NCBI RefSeq assembly: GCF_900115715.1
Contig: NZ_FOXM01000003.1
Coordinates: forward strand, 332,105-396,104
DNA: 64,000 nucleotides
Source: Geopseudomonas sagittaria
GTDB lineage: Bacteria; Pseudomonadota; Gammaproteobacteria; Pseudomonadales; Pseudomonadaceae
Direction: 5' to 3'
Within the stretch, counting starts at the first letter, position 1; the number at the start of each line of letters is the position of its first letter. The notes beneath the pieces are model-generated. The model did not search any database. It was not told the origin of the DNA and was given only the letters and a program-made list of their open reading frames with translations. A program made the position numbers and the translations under genes. This document shows positions 43,657 to 53,773 of the stretch, in pieces.

Positions 43657-43819
43657 TAGTGGCCTGTGCGGTAGTTGGTTAACTCAAGTTCGGATGAGCA
43701 TGGTTCCGAGACAAGGCGCCGCGACGAGTCATAGCAGGGCTATGGTGAGGACTGGCAACGCCGTATCGGGGCCATGGGCGCCGAAATTGACTCACCGAAC
43801 CAACCAAACAGGCCACCAG
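43656..43819. mobile_element. MITE-like non-coding element with terminal inverted repeats
   Basis: CTAGTGGCCTGT (43656-43667) and the complement of CTGGTGGCCTGT (43808-43819) are 11/12 identical terminal inverted repeats, and the similarity continues inward through GTTGGTT and CAA-TTCGG blocks. The 164-base interior contains a CATAGC-AGG-GCTATG hairpin (43730-43744) and GGCGCC blocks but no gene. No target-site duplication is obvious. It could instead be a structured repetitive intergenic sequence. Confidence 0.55.
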
Positions 43820-43833
43820 GGTCGATAAAGCCA

Positions 43834-44172
43834 TCAAGGATGCGCGTCGCCCACTTCCTGGGTCACGCCCCAGCCATCCAGTACGCCACCCAGCGGAGCG
43901 ACCAGCTCCTGCAGGTCGTGCTCGAAATCGTCGATGCCGGCGTGGGTGGCGTACATCACCTTGCTCACCTGCAAATGCCAGCCTCCCTCGCGCTGGCTGA
44001 CCTGGGCATTCAGCGATTCGCCACGGAAACTCCTTGCCGCCTGCCGCGCTTTCTCCTCGTCGCTGAAAATCGCATAAAACTCAATGGGATGAACTCGGGC
44101 AAAGTCGAAACCACCCTCCTTCATCCTGCGCAAAACGGTGCTGCTGATATCGTCTGGAGCGATCGTAGCCAT
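43834..44172 (-). CDS. rraB: RraB-type ribonuclease E inhibitor family protein
   Basis: This 112-residue protein has the RraB pattern: VHPIEFYAIFSDEEKARQAARSF, then GGWHLQVSKVMYATHAGIDDFEHDLQELVAPLGGVLDGWG. RraB proteins bind RNase E and modulate mRNA decay. The ATG at 44172 follows AGGGAG by eight bases. Earlier in-frame starts (44196, 44211) are possible but lack a better site. Assignment rests on family memory and is fairly secure. Confidence 0.82.
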   Translation of the reverse strand: MATIAPDDISSTVLRRMKEGGFDFARVHPIEFYAIFSDEEKARQAARSFRGESLNAQVSQREGGWHLQVSKVMYATHAGIDDFEHDLQELVAPLGGVLDGWGVTQEVGDAHP

Positions 44173-44857
44173 TGCCCGCACTCCCTGGTTTTTCATCAGT
44201 TGAAAATCCACAGCGAGTTCAGCCTAGCCCCAAAACATGCCTGCTGTATAGCCGCCTCCCCTTGCCACAGGCCCCTGGCCATCCACGGCTGCGCGCACCG
44301 CCCTGACCACGCCGGGAGTTGATGGCCCTGGACGAAAGACAAGCCCCGGCTGACGACAGAAAAACATCGCACCGAAACGCCAAAAAACGCTACATCCCGC
44401 CGAAACCTCGCCGGATCGGGACAACAGTCAGCTCAGCGGCCACTGCCGACAAGCCCGCCCTCCGACACGGAGGGCGCCACAAGGCTGACCCGGGCAAGCC
44501 CTGATAAACAAAGAAAACTCAACCATCGGCGGGGCCCACGCCAGTTGTGACGTCAACTCTTCGAGCCGCAGCGACAAATACAGCAACAGAACCCGAGCAG
44601 AACCAGCAACAACATCGATAACAAATTATTGCCGCCAAACTCACAGCCAATTAATTATTCCAAATAAACCCACCAATCCTAAATCGCCTAATTTCATATA
44701 TACGACCTCAAGAAACCATTGAAACCCCTGCTAGTTTCAATATTGAAAGCACACCACCACACCATAAAGAACAATTAAAACACTCCCGCATCAAGTGTTG
44801 CGCGAGCAATTGCGCGCCCAGCCAAAGGATTCGGGCAGCCTGCAGGGGCATGTCAGT
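44173..44857. other. Long, AT-richer spacer without a supportable gene
   Basis: This 685-base stretch between rraB and the DUF922 gene turns strongly AT-rich and T-poor on the plus strand from about 44520 to 44795. It contains a perfect inverted repeat, ATTGAAAC / GTTTCAAT (44718-44725 and 44734-44741). A 61-codon plus frame at 44319-44504 has no ribosome-binding site or recognisable features. Confidence 0.5.
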
Positions 44858-45472
44858 ATGAAAGACCTGAACTGCAAGAACGCTTGCCAGCCAGGCGTTA
44901 CCCGCAAGCTCAAGCATGCAACTTTCCTGATGACGCTCGCCCTGATGGCACCTATTGCATCCGCCGAGATCAGCGAAACACTCACTTATAGCGACTATGA
45001 AGTAGCGGCAAGCAATTCCGGGTCGCTGGCCAGGGCGCTGAACAATACCTCGCCGATCCGCCATGACGGGCAAACATTCCACGCCTACACCACCTGGCGC
45101 GTGAGCTGGAACTATCGCTGGGCTGCAGATGCCAATGGCGATTGCCGGATCATTGCGGTATCCACCGGACTGAACACCACCATCCAACTGCCACGCCTGG
45201 TCGGCGGCAGCGCCGGCCAGCGCGAACGCTTCCAGCGCTATCTGACGGCGCTGAACCAGCATGAACTCGGTCATCATGAGATCGGTCGCAAGGCCGCCCG
45301 CGAAGTCGACCGCCAGTTGCAGGCGATGCCCGCCATGGCGGACTGCCAGCGGCTGAGCAGCGCCGCCAACAAACTCGCCTACCGGATCGTCAATCAGCTC
45401 AAGGACGAGGAGCGCACCTATGACCTGGTCACGGTGCATGGCCGACTGCAGGGCGCACGTCTGGATTATTGA
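44858..45472 (+). CDS. Exported DUF922-type putative zinc metalloprotease
   Basis: This 204-residue product has an N-terminal signal with a long charged n-region and hydrophobic core ATFLMTLALMAPIASA, then a domain with HELGHHEIG, where H135 and H139 with E136 form an HExxH zinc site. DUF922 proteins are predicted secreted Zn-dependent proteases without known substrates. AGGGG precedes the ATG at 44858; a TTG at 44795 would add 21 residues. The gene and its upstream spacer look compositionally different from their surroundings. Confidence 0.8.
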   Translation: MKDLNCKNACQPGVTRKLKHATFLMTLALMAPIASAEISETLTYSDYEVAASNSGSLARALNNTSPIRHDGQTFHAYTTWRVSWNYRWAADANGDCRIIAVSTGLNTTIQLPRLVGGSAGQRERFQRYLTALNQHELGHHEIGRKAAREVDRQLQAMPAMADCQRLSSAANKLAYRIVNQLKDEERTYDLVTVHGRLQGARLDY

Positions 45473-45641
45473 CTGCGCAGCGCGCAACCCTGCGCAATAG
45501 CACGGGGCATACTTGCCCGCGCCAATCTGGAATAATTGCCCCGCCGCGCCAGCCCTGCAGCGCAGCCATCCCCGCAAGCCGTCTTGCCGACCCATCCTGT
45601 CCTGCTTAAGCGCCCCGATCGAGCGATCCCTGCCAACTGCC

Positions 45642-46145
45642 ATGAATTACCACCTGCGTCTGATGACCGAAGACGACATCCCCGCCGTGCTGGCGATCCA
45701 GGAAGCGTCTTACCCCCGCGAGCTGCTGGAGAGCGCCGCGATCATCCTCCAGCGCCTGCACGGCTTCCCCGACCTGGCCTGGGTCGCCGAGGATGGCGAG
45801 GGCGTGTGCGCCTACCTGTTCGGCTACCGCTCGCAGGCCGGCAAGGTCACGCCGCTGGATGGCGCCTTCAGCGCGCCGAACCATCCCGACTGCCTGTACC
45901 TGCACGATCTGGCGGTGGCGCGCCGCGCCGCAGGACGCGGCATCGGCCCGGCGCTGGTGAGGCGCAACCTGGAGCACGGGCGCACGCCGCAGATCAGGTA
46001 TTCCGCTCTGGTTTCGGTACAGGGCTCGGAGGATTTCTGGGCGCGCCTGGGCTATGTGGCCGAGGCCGAACTGGAGTCCGTGCAGCAGCGCAACCTGGCC
46101 TCCTATCGGGTACCGGCGCGGTACATGGTCAAGCCGCTGCATTGA
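45642..46145 (+). CDS. GNAT family N-acetyltransferase
   Basis: This 167-residue enzyme begins MNYHLRLMTEDDIPAVLAIQEASYP and contains LYLHDLAVARRAAGRGIGPALVRR, the beta4 strand and acetyl-CoA pyrophosphate loop (RAAGRGIG). GSEDFWARLGYV is the typical C-terminal motif. The acceptor is unknown. No strong ribosome-binding site is visible. It precedes the nitronate monooxygenase gene by 40 bases. Confidence 0.9.
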   Translation: MNYHLRLMTEDDIPAVLAIQEASYPRELLESAAIILQRLHGFPDLAWVAEDGEGVCAYLFGYRSQAGKVTPLDGAFSAPNHPDCLYLHDLAVARRAAGRGIGPALVRRNLEHGRTPQIRYSALVSVQGSEDFWARLGYVAEAELESVQQRNLASYRVPARYMVKPLH

Positions 46146-46185
46146 GGCCAGACTACGGACTGCTCAGGCTCCAGGAGGCAACGCC

Positions 46186-47250
46186 ATGCCCGTAGCGAAC
46201 ACATCGTTCACCACCCTCACCGGCCTACGCCATCCGCTGATCCAGGCGCCCATGGCCGGCGGCGCGACCACCCCGGAGCTGGTCGCCGCCGTGTGCAACG
46301 CCGGTGCCCTGGGCTCCTTCGCCGCCGCCACGCTGTCGCCGGCGGCGATGCGCGAGGGGGTGGCACGGGTGCGTGCGCTGACCGACCGGCCGTTCAACGT
46401 CAACCTGTTCATCCTCGACGATCCCGACCCCAGCGAGGCGGAAGTGGCCCGCGCCCAGGCCCGCCTCGACCCGTTGCGTGCCGAACTGGGCCTGCCGCCC
46501 GGCGGCCGGCCGGCGCGCTTCTGCGAGGGCAACCGCGCACAGATCGAAACCCTGCTGGAGCTGGCGCCGCCGCTGGTCAGCTTCACCTTCGGCATCCTCG
46601 ACGCGACCACCGTCGCCCGCTTTCATGCCGCCGGTTGCCGGGTGATGGGCACCGCCACCACGGTGGCCGAGGCCCGGGCCTGGCAAGCGGTCGGTGCCGA
46701 CCTGGTCTGTGTCCAGGGCTGCGAGGCCGGCGGCCATCGCGGCAGCTTCCTCGGCGACCCGCAGCAGTCCTGCCTCGGCCTGCTGGCGCTGTTGCCGCAG
46801 GTGGTGGCGGCGGTGAACATCCCGGTGATCGCCGCGGGCGGGATCATGGATGGCCGTGGCATCGCCGCCTGCCTGCTGCTCGGCGCCCAGGCCGCGCAAC
46901 TGGGCACCGCCTTCCTCTGCTGCCCGGAGTCGGGCATCCCCTCGATCTGGAAGGAGGCGATCCTCACCGCCCGCGACGACAGCACGCGCCTGACCCGCGC
47001 CTTCTCCGGCCGCCTGGCGCGCGGCATCGCCAACGACTTCATGCGCCGCCTGGCCGCCGAGGAAGACCAGGTGCCCGCCTACCCGGTGCAGAACGCGCTG
47101 ACTGGCGACATCCGCCAGGCCGCCGTCCGCCAGGGGCGCAGCGAATACCTGTCGCTGTGGGCCGGCCAGGGGGCGGCCATGGCCCGCCCGCTGCCGGCCG
47201 CTGCGCTGGTACAAACCCTGATGGAAGAGCTGGCCGCCTGTCGCCCCTGA
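46186..47250 (+). CDS. Nitronate monooxygenase
   Basis: This 354-residue FMN-dependent TIM-barrel enzyme has PLIQAPMAGGATTPELVAAV, the phosphate-binding VIAAGGIMDGRGIAACLLLGAQAAQLGTAFL block and the GCEAGGHRG loop containing the catalytic histidine of class I nitronate monooxygenases. Such enzymes detoxify propionate 3-nitronate and related nitronates. AGGAGG precedes the ATG. It may be co-transcribed with the GNAT gene and ends at a clear terminator. Confidence 0.92.
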   Translation: MPVANTSFTTLTGLRHPLIQAPMAGGATTPELVAAVCNAGALGSFAAATLSPAAMREGVARVRALTDRPFNVNLFILDDPDPSEAEVARAQARLDPLRAELGLPPGGRPARFCEGNRAQIETLLELAPPLVSFTFGILDATTVARFHAAGCRVMGTATTVAEARAWQAVGADLVCVQGCEAGGHRGSFLGDPQQSCLGLLALLPQVVAAVNIPVIAAGGIMDGRGIAACLLLGAQAAQLGTAFLCCPESGIPSIWKEAILTARDDSTRLTRAFSGRLARGIANDFMRRLAAEEDQVPAYPVQNALTGDIRQAAVRQGRSEYLSLWAGQGAAMARPLPAAALVQTLMEELAACRP

Positions 47251-47287
47251 ATCCGCCGGCCGCACCGGCGCAGGACGCTAAAACGCG

Positions 47288-47316
47288 AAGGGGCCCTGAT
47301 CGGGCCCCTTCTCTTT
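47288..47316. terminator. Terminator between nitronate monooxygenase and speE
   Basis: AAGGGGCCC (47288-47296) pairs with GGGCCCCTT (47302-47310) around TGATC, followed by CTCTTT on the plus strand. In the opposite direction it gives CGCGTTTT, so it may serve both genes. Confidence 0.82.
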
Positions 47317-47357
47317 GGCTGGTTGCTGCGCGTTTGCTGCTGGCTGCGCGGCGGGCC

Positions 47358-48218
<861 letters not shown>

Positions 48219-48386
48219 GGGCGTCTTTCCTTGCAAGTCATTGAAAATATTGCGCAGCCTGGGCTGCGCAGAGAATCGGGAGTGTCGGCAGCGCGCCGGC
48301 TTTGCGACAGTCTGGAACCGCCGTGTGACGCCACCGTGGCAGACCCGCCGCCGCGCGGCGGCTGGCTGGCGTGTTCCGGAACGGCG

Positions 48387-49070
48387 TCAGAATGCCGCTG
48401 GCGCGATGGCGGCAAAGCTGGTCACCGTCAGGTGTCCGCCCAGTTCGCCGCCGTCGCGGGCCAGGCCGCAGGTGGCCATGCCAGCGGCCTGGGCGGCATC
48501 CAGTTCCTGCACCACGTCGGAGAGGAACAGGATCTCGCCGGCCGGGCGGCCGATGGCCGCGGCGATGCGCGCATAGGACTCGGCCTCGCGCTTGCCGCCG
48601 CTGGTGGTGTCGAAATAGCCGGAGAACAGCGGGGTCAGGTCGCCTGCCTCCGAGCAGCCGAAGATCAGCTTCTGCGCCTGGATCGAGCCGGAGGAGTACA
48701 CGTACAGCGCGTAGCCCGCGGCATGCCACTGACGCAGCGCCTCCACCGCATCCGCATAGACGTGGCCCTTGAGCTGGCCGGCCCGGTAGCCCTGCTCCCA
48801 GACCATGCCCTGCAGCGCCTTGAGCGGGGTGGCCTTGCGGTCGGCGGCGATCCACTCGAGGAGGATGGCGATGACCCGCTCGACATCGGCCTGCGCCTCG
48901 CCGCTTTCGGCGCGCACGGCGTCCAGCTGGACGGCCACCGCCGGCTCATTGGCATGGGCGCGCACGAAGCCCGGCAGGTGCTCGACGGCGAAGGGGAACA
49001 GCACGTCGAAGACGAAGCTGACCGCGCTGGTGGTGCCTTCGATGTCGGTGAGGATGGCTTTGATCGGCAC
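48387..49070 (-). CDS. mtnC: Enolase-phosphatase E1 (acireductone synthase)
   Basis: This 227-residue HAD phosphatase enolises and dephosphorylates 2,3-diketo-5-methylthiopentyl-1-phosphate. The nucleophile aspartate is in [13 protein letters not shown], and LYVYSSGS and [12 protein letters not shown] are the later HAD motifs. The start is a GTG at 49070, two bases after the mtnD stop, with GGAGG seven bases before it. The frame upstream of the GTG is antisense-like noise from mtnD. The order mtnB-mtnD-mtnC on one strand suggests an operon. Confidence 0.93.
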   Translation of the reverse strand: MPIKAILTDIEGTTSAVSFVFDVLFPFAVEHLPGFVRAHANEPAVAVQLDAVRAESGEAQADVERVIAILLEWIAADRKATPLKALQGMVWEQGYRAGQLKGHVYADAVEALRQWHAAGYALYVYSSGSIQAQKLIFGCSEAGDLTPLFSGYFDTTSGGKREAESYARIAAAIGRPAGEILFLSDVVQELDAAQAAGMATCGLARDGGELGGHLTVTSFAAIAPAAF

Positions 49071-49072
49071 GC

Positions 49073-49618
49073 TCAGTCCTCCAGCGGCGGGAAGGTCTTG
49101 GCGATGCTGTCGCCGGTGAACTTGGCCACCCAACCCTCGGGGTTGTTGAACAGGCGGATGGCGACGAAGTGCGGCTCCTCGCCCATGTCGAACCAGTGGC
49201 GGGTGCCGGCCGGCACCGAGATCAGGTCGTTCTTCTCGCACAGCACCGCGTACACCTGATCGCCGACATGCAGGGTGAACAGGCCGCGGCCGGCGACGAA
49301 GAAGCGCACCTCGTCCTCGCCGTGGGTGTGCTCGTCGAGGAACTTGGCGCGCAGCTCGGCCTTCTGCGGGTGGCTGCGATCCAGGCTGATCACGTCGACT
49401 GTGACGTAGCCCTGCTCGTTCATCAGCTTGTCGATCTCGTGGCGGTAGGCGGCGATCACCTCCTCCTGGCTGGCGCCGGGGGCGATCGGCGCGCTGGCCT
49501 GCCAGCGCTCGAAGCGCACGCCGACCTCGGCCAGGGTGGCGGCGATGTCCTCGGCGTGGGTCAGCACCTTGTTCGGCAGCTGCGGGGTGGACTCGTGGTA
49601 GACGCTCAGGCGGCTCAT
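49073..49618 (-). CDS. mtnD: Acireductone dioxygenase
   Basis: This 181-residue cupin converts acireductone to the ketoacid precursor of methionine and formate, or off-pathway products with Ni instead of Fe. The metal ligands are in [17 protein letters not shown] (two His, one Glu) and [11 protein letters not shown] (third His). The length and motif order are normal. It starts 43 bases downstream of mtnB. Confidence 0.96.
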   Translation of the reverse strand: MSRLSVYHESTPQLPNKVLTHAEDIAATLAEVGVRFERWQASAPIAPGASQEEVIAAYRHEIDKLMNEQGYVTVDVISLDRSHPQKAELRAKFLDEHTHGEDEVRFFVAGRGLFTLHVGDQVYAVLCEKNDLISVPAGTRHWFDMGEEPHFVAIRLFNNPEGWVAKFTGDSIAKTFPPLED

Positions 49619-49661
49619 GGGCGGTTCCTTGTTAAGTCGGCTTGTCCAGTCAGGAGGGGGC

Positions 49662-50282
49662 TCAGCGACCCAGCACCTGGCGGGTCTTCAGTTCGCATTC
49701 GAAGAGGAACTCGAAGGCCTCGATCTGGCGCAGGGCGTCGCTCATCTGCGGACCCCAAGTGTAAAGGCCGTGGCCACGGATCAGGTAGCCCACGCAGTCG
49801 GGATGGGTATCCAGCCACTGCTGGACCTTGCCGGCCAGGCGGGCGATGTCTTGGTCGTTGGCGAAGATCGGCACCAGCACCTGGCCCTCGTGGCTGGTCA
49901 CCCCGGAAAAAGCCTTCTGCAGCTCGTAGTCCTCCAGCAGCAGATGATCGGTGGGAGTGAGGCGCGACAGCACGGTGGCGTTGACCGAGTGGGTGTGCAG
50001 CACCGCGCCGATGTCGGCGCGCCAGGCGTACAGCTGGGTGTGCAGCAGGGTCTCGGCCGACGGCTTCTTGCCCGGCTCCAGGCTGTTGCCGGAAAGATCC
50101 GTGGCCAGCACGTCGTTGTCGGTCAGCTGGCCCTTGTGCTTGCCGGACACGGTGAGCAGCGCCTGGTCGGCAGACAGGCGCGCCGAGTAGTTGCTGCTGG
50201 TGGCCGGCGACCAGCCGCGGCCGTAGAGGAAACGGCCGGCGTCGATGATCTGCCGGGTGAGGAGTTCGCGCTGATCGGTCAT
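49662..50282 (-). CDS. mtnB: Methylthioribulose-1-phosphate dehydratase
   Basis: This 206-residue class II aldolase-like Zn enzyme dehydrates methylthioribulose-1-phosphate in the methionine salvage pathway. SPATSSNYSARL, VLHTHSVNATVLS (HxH) and IRGHGLYTWG supply the zinc-binding histidines. The ATG at 50282 follows a weak ribosome-binding site. It lies 38 bases after the MFS gene on the same strand. Confidence 0.95.
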   Translation of the reverse strand: MTDQRELLTRQIIDAGRFLYGRGWSPATSSNYSARLSADQALLTVSGKHKGQLTDNDVLATDLSGNSLEPGKKPSAETLLHTQLYAWRADIGAVLHTHSVNATVLSRLTPTDHLLLEDYELQKAFSGVTSHEGQVLVPIFANDQDIARLAGKVQQWLDTHPDCVGYLIRGHGLYTWGPQMSDALRQIEAFEFLFECELKTRQVLGR

Positions 50283-50320
50283 CTTGGGGATCTCGAATAT
50301 TCGGGTGGCGAAGAGCGGAT

Positions 50321-51478
50321 TCAGGGGGCCAGCTCCGGCTCGCGCAGGCGGCGGGCAATGATCGCCGCGGCCAGCAGCGCCGCCAGGCTGGCGAGGGCGA
50401 AGGTCCAGGCCGGGCCGAGGCTGCTCCAGCTGTAGCCGGCGTACAGCGCGCCGAGCGCGCCACCGACGCCGGACAGCGCGGCATACAGCGCCTGCCCCTG
50501 GCCTTGCTGGCGGGCGGCGAAGCTGTGGCGCACGAAGTGGATGGCCGCGGCGTGGAAACTGCCGAAGGTGGCGGCATGCATCACCTGCGCCAGCAGCAGC
50601 ACCGGCCAGTGCGCGGCCAGGTTGCCGAGCAGCAGCCAGCGCAGCACGGCCAGCAACAGGCTGGCGAGCAGCACCTGGCGCACCGAGAAGCGCGCCAGCA
50701 GGCGCGCCATCACCAGAAACAGGAGGATCTCGGCCAGCACGCCGAGCGCCCACAGCCAGCCGATCTGGGTACGACTGTAGCCGAGGCTTTCCAGGTGCAG
50801 GGTGATGAAGGTGTAGTACGGGCCGTGGCTGAGCAGCATCAGCGCCACCGCGGCGTAGAACGCCAGCACGCCGGGACGGCGCAGCTGCTGCAGGAAACCA
50901 CCGCGCGCGGTTTCGTCGGCGTGCACCTGCGGCTGGGCGTTGGGAATCCACAGGCTGCTGAGGACGATGGCCAGCATGATGCCGATCAGCGCCCACGGAT
51001 AGGCATCCAGGCTCAGCCGCTCGAACAGCGCGCCGAGGCCGACCACGGTGCAGATGAAGCCGATCGAGCCCCACAGGCGGATCTGGCTGTAGCGCGCCGC
51101 CTGCTCGCGCAGGTGGGCCAGGGTGATCACCTCGAACTGCGGCAGCACCGCATGCCAGAAGAACGCATGCAGGGCCATCACCAGCGCCAGCCAGGCGTAG
51201 TCCTGGCGGTAGAAGATGCTGGCGAAGCTGACCAGGGTACAGAGCGCACCGAGGCGCACGATCAGCAGGCGCCGGCCGGTGACGTCGCCCAGCCAGCCCC
51301 ACAGGTTGGGCGCCACGCAGCGCATCAGCATGGGAATCGCCACCAGCTCGCCGATGCGCGCCGCGGAAAAGCCCAGGTGATGGAAATACAGGGCGAGAAA
51401 CGGCGCCGTCGCGCCGAGCAGGGCGAAGTAGCTGAAGTAGAAGCCGGACAGGCGCCAGTAGGGCAACACGGAGGTCAT
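50321..51478 (-). CDS. MFS transporter (HcaT/YcaD-like)
   Basis: This 385-residue protein has about twelve transmembrane helices and begins YWRLSGFYFSYFALLGATAPFLALYFHHLGFSAARIGEL, the pattern of MFS_1-like phenylpropionate transporter relatives. LWGWLGDVTGRRLLIVRLG is the loop 2-3 motif. The substrate is unknown. Its position between mtnB and aroC suggests, but does not show, a link to methylthio or aromatic compounds. A similar order exists in P. aeruginosa as I recall. Confidence 0.88.
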   Translation of the reverse strand: MTSVLPYWRLSGFYFSYFALLGATAPFLALYFHHLGFSAARIGELVAIPMLMRCVAPNLWGWLGDVTGRRLLIVRLGALCTLVSFASIFYRQDYAWLALVMALHAFFWHAVLPQFEVITLAHLREQAARYSQIRLWGSIGFICTVVGLGALFERLSLDAYPWALIGIMLAIVLSSLWIPNAQPQVHADETARGGFLQQLRRPGVLAFYAAVALMLLSHGPYYTFITLHLESLGYSRTQIGWLWALGVLAEILLFLVMARLLARFSVRQVLLASLLLAVLRWLLLGNLAAHWPVLLLAQVMHAATFGSFHAAAIHFVRHSFAARQQGQGQALYAALSGVGGALGALYAGYSWSSLGPAWTFALASLAALLAAAIIARRLREPELAP

Positions 51479-51533
51479 GATCTAGCGAGCGCCGACCGGG
51501 CTACCCGGGAAGGCATCCGGCCGGCACCGGCAC

Positions 51534-52625
51534 TCACAGCTGCGGCAGCACCGGGGTGCTCACCTGCACGTCGGCGTTCTGCGCGCGGTGGCGCAGCAGG
51601 TGGTCCATCAGCACGATGGCCATCATCGCCTCGGCGATCGGCGTGGCGCGGATGCCGACGCAGGGATCGTGGCGGCCCTTGGTGATCACTTCCACCGGAT
51701 TGCCGTGGACGTCGATGGAGCGGCCCGGCGTGGTGATGCTCGAGGTCGGCTTGAGCGCCAGGTGGGCGACGATCGGCTGGCCGGAGGAAATGCCGCCGAG
51801 AATGCCGCCGGCATTGTTGGACAGGAAGCCCGCCGGGGTCAGCTCGTCGCGGTGCTCGGTGCCGCGCTGGGCGACGCTGGCGAAGCCGGCACCGATCTCC
51901 ACGCCCTTGACCGCGTTGATGCTCATCAGCGCGTGGGCCAGTTCGGCGTCGAGACGGTCGAAGATCGGCTCGCCGAGACCCGGCGGCACGCCTTCGGCGA
52001 CCACGGTGATCTTCGCGCCGACCGAGTCCTGGTCGCGGCGCAGCTGGTCCATGTAGGCCTCCAGCTCGGCCACCTTGTCCGGGTCGGGGCTGAAGAAGGC
52101 GTTGTCCTCCACGCTGTCCCAGCTCTTGAACGGGATCTCGATCGGGCCGAGCTGGCTCATGTAGCCGCGCACCTGGATGCCGAGGCTGGCCAGGTACTTC
52201 TTGGCGATGGCGCCGGCGGCGACGCGCATGGCGGTCTCGCGCGCCGAGCTGCGGCCGCCGCCGCGGTAGTCGCGCAGGCCATACTTGTGGTGGTAGGTGT
52301 AGTCGGCGTGGGCCGGGCGGAACAGGTCCTTGATCGCCGAGTAGTCCTTGGACTTCTGGTCGGTGTTGCGGATCAGCAGGCCGATTGGGCAGCCGGTGGT
52401 CTTGCCCTCGAACACGCCGGAGAGGATTTCCACCTCGTCGGCTTCCTGGCGCTGGGTGGTGTGGCGGCTGGTGCCGGGCTTGCGGCGGTCGAGGTCGCGC
52501 TGCAGGTCTTCCAGCGAGATGTCCAGCCCAGGCGGGCAGCCGTCGACGATGGCGACCAGCGCCGGACCATGGCTTTCACCGGCAGTGGTGACGGTGAACA
52601 GCTTGCCGTAAGTATTGCCAGACAT
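51534..52625 (-). CDS. aroC: Chorismate synthase
   Basis: This 363-residue FMN enzyme forms chorismate from 5-enolpyruvylshikimate-3-phosphate. [43 protein letters not shown] and [22 protein letters not shown] are the three family signatures. The ATG at 52625 starts [20 protein letters not shown], the conserved beginning. The very long open frame to its right is a shadow of the hydrolase gene. It probably leads the aroC-MFS-mtn transcript or a neighbouring unit. Confidence 0.97.
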   Translation of the reverse strand: MSGNTYGKLFTVTTAGESHGPALVAIVDGCPPGLDISLEDLQRDLDRRKPGTSRHTTQRQEADEVEILSGVFEGKTTGCPIGLLIRNTDQKSKDYSAIKDLFRPAHADYTYHHKYGLRDYRGGGRSSARETAMRVAAGAIAKKYLASLGIQVRGYMSQLGPIEIPFKSWDSVEDNAFFSPDPDKVAELEAYMDQLRRDQDSVGAKITVVAEGVPPGLGEPIFDRLDAELAHALMSINAVKGVEIGAGFASVAQRGTEHRDELTPAGFLSNNAGGILGGISSGQPIVAHLALKPTSSITTPGRSIDVHGNPVEVITKGRHDPCVGIRATPIAEAMMAIVLMDHLLRHRAQNADVQVSTPVLPQL

Positions 52626-52757
52626 GCAGGATGCTCCGCGGCGGGGAAAAATAGAGAGCCGCGAAGTATACCCAAGCGCCCGCCTGCTGGGGAAACGCCG
52701 GCAACGTCTGACGCCCTCCCCGCTCCGCCCACCGCCACGCCCTTGCGAGCCGCCCGC

Positions 52758-53711
52758 ATGTTCCGAACGTTGTTGCTGCTGACCCTTCTGCTCTGCTCGG
52801 GCCTGACCCGGGTCGCCCTGCCGAGCATCCTGCAGTGGCCGGTCGAGCTGGTCGTGCCCGGCGGCATCCTGCACGGCAGCCTGATGCTGCCCGCGACTAC
52901 GCAGCCGGCGCCGGTGGTGCTGATCATCGCCGGCTCCGGCCCGACCGACCGTGACGGCAACAATCCCGCCGGGGGCAACAACGACAGCCTCAGGCGCCTG
53001 GCCCTCGGCCTGGCCGAGCGCGGCATCGCCAGCCTGCGCTACGACAAGCGCGGGGTGGCCGCCAGCCGCGCGGCGGCCCCCCGCGAGGAGCAGTTGAGCG
53101 TCGAGGCCTACGTCGCCGATGCGGTGGCCTGGGGGCAACTGCTCAAGGCTGATCCGCGCTTTTCCCAGCTGATCCTGCTCGGCCACAGCGAGGGCGCGCT
53201 GATCGCCACCCTCGCCGCGGTGGACGCCGGCGCCGATGCGCTGGTCAGTCTGGCCGGCATCGCCCATCCGCTCGGCACGGTACTGCGCGACCAGTTGCAG
53301 GGACGCCTGCCGCCAGCGCTGGCGGCGCAGACCGAGGCGATCCTCGATGAGCTGGAACAGGGCCGCACGGTGGCCGAGGTGTCGCCGAAGCTGCAGGTGC
53401 TGCTGCGCCCGAGCGTGCAGCCCTACCTGATCTCGCTGCTGCGCCAGCGCCCGGCAGAGGCCTTCGCCCGAGTGCCGATACCCGCGCTGATCATCCAGGG
53501 CAGCCACGACGTCCAAGTCGATCTGGAAGAAGCCCTGCTCCTGCAGCAGGCCAAGCCGGAGGCGCAGCTGCTGATCATCGAGGGCATGAACCATATGCTG
53601 CGCATCGTGCCGGCCGACGCCCCACCGCTGGCGTCCTACAACGACCCGCAGCTGCCGCTGGCCGTCGAACTGCTCGACGGCCTGGCGCGCTTCATCCTGC
53701 CGCCGAGCTGA
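52758..53711 (+). CDS. Exported alpha/beta hydrolase
   Basis: This 317-residue product has a signal peptide ([20 protein letters not shown]) and an alpha/beta hydrolase domain. [17 protein letters not shown] is the oxyanion loop, [14 protein letters not shown] follows, [16 protein letters not shown] carries the nucleophilic serine, [11 protein letters not shown] the acid and EGMNHMLR the histidine. Similar proteins are annotated as serine hydrolases or peptidase-like esterases; the substrate is unknown. It is divergent from aroC. Confidence 0.88.
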   Translation: MFRTLLLLTLLLCSGLTRVALPSILQWPVELVVPGGILHGSLMLPATTQPAPVVLIIAGSGPTDRDGNNPAGGNNDSLRRLALGLAERGIASLRYDKRGVAASRAAAPREEQLSVEAYVADAVAWGQLLKADPRFSQLILLGHSEGALIATLAAVDAGADALVSLAGIAHPLGTVLRDQLQGRLPPALAAQTEAILDELEQGRTVAEVSPKLQVLLRPSVQPYLISLLRQRPAEAFARVPIPALIIQGSHDVQVDLEEALLLQQAKPEAQLLIIEGMNHMLRIVPADAPPLASYNDPQLPLAVELLDGLARFILPPS

Positions 53712-53725
53712 CGGCACGGCATTGA

Positions 53726-53760
53726 GTAGGATGGGTGGAGCGCAGCGATACCCATCCTAC
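53726..53760. repeat. GTAGGATGGGT intergenic hairpin
   Basis: GTAGGATGGGT (53726-53736) and ACCCATCCTAC (53750-53760) are perfect arms around a 13-base loop GGAGCGCAGCGAT. It lies between the convergent hydrolase and prmB genes and resembles a repetitive intergenic sequence I recall from many pseudomonads. It may double as a weak terminator. Confidence 0.65.
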
Positions 53761-53773
53761 GCTCGGCAGCGGC

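Noticed and set aside
44319..44504. 61-codon plus-strand open frame in the rraB-DUF922 spacer
   Set aside because: No ribosome-binding site, an unremarkable sequence and no context; left as spacer.
51534..53717. 727-codon frame extending aroC upstream
   Set aside because: The part right of 52625 is antisense to a well-supported hydrolase gene, and [10 protein letters not shown] is the conserved chorismate synthase start.
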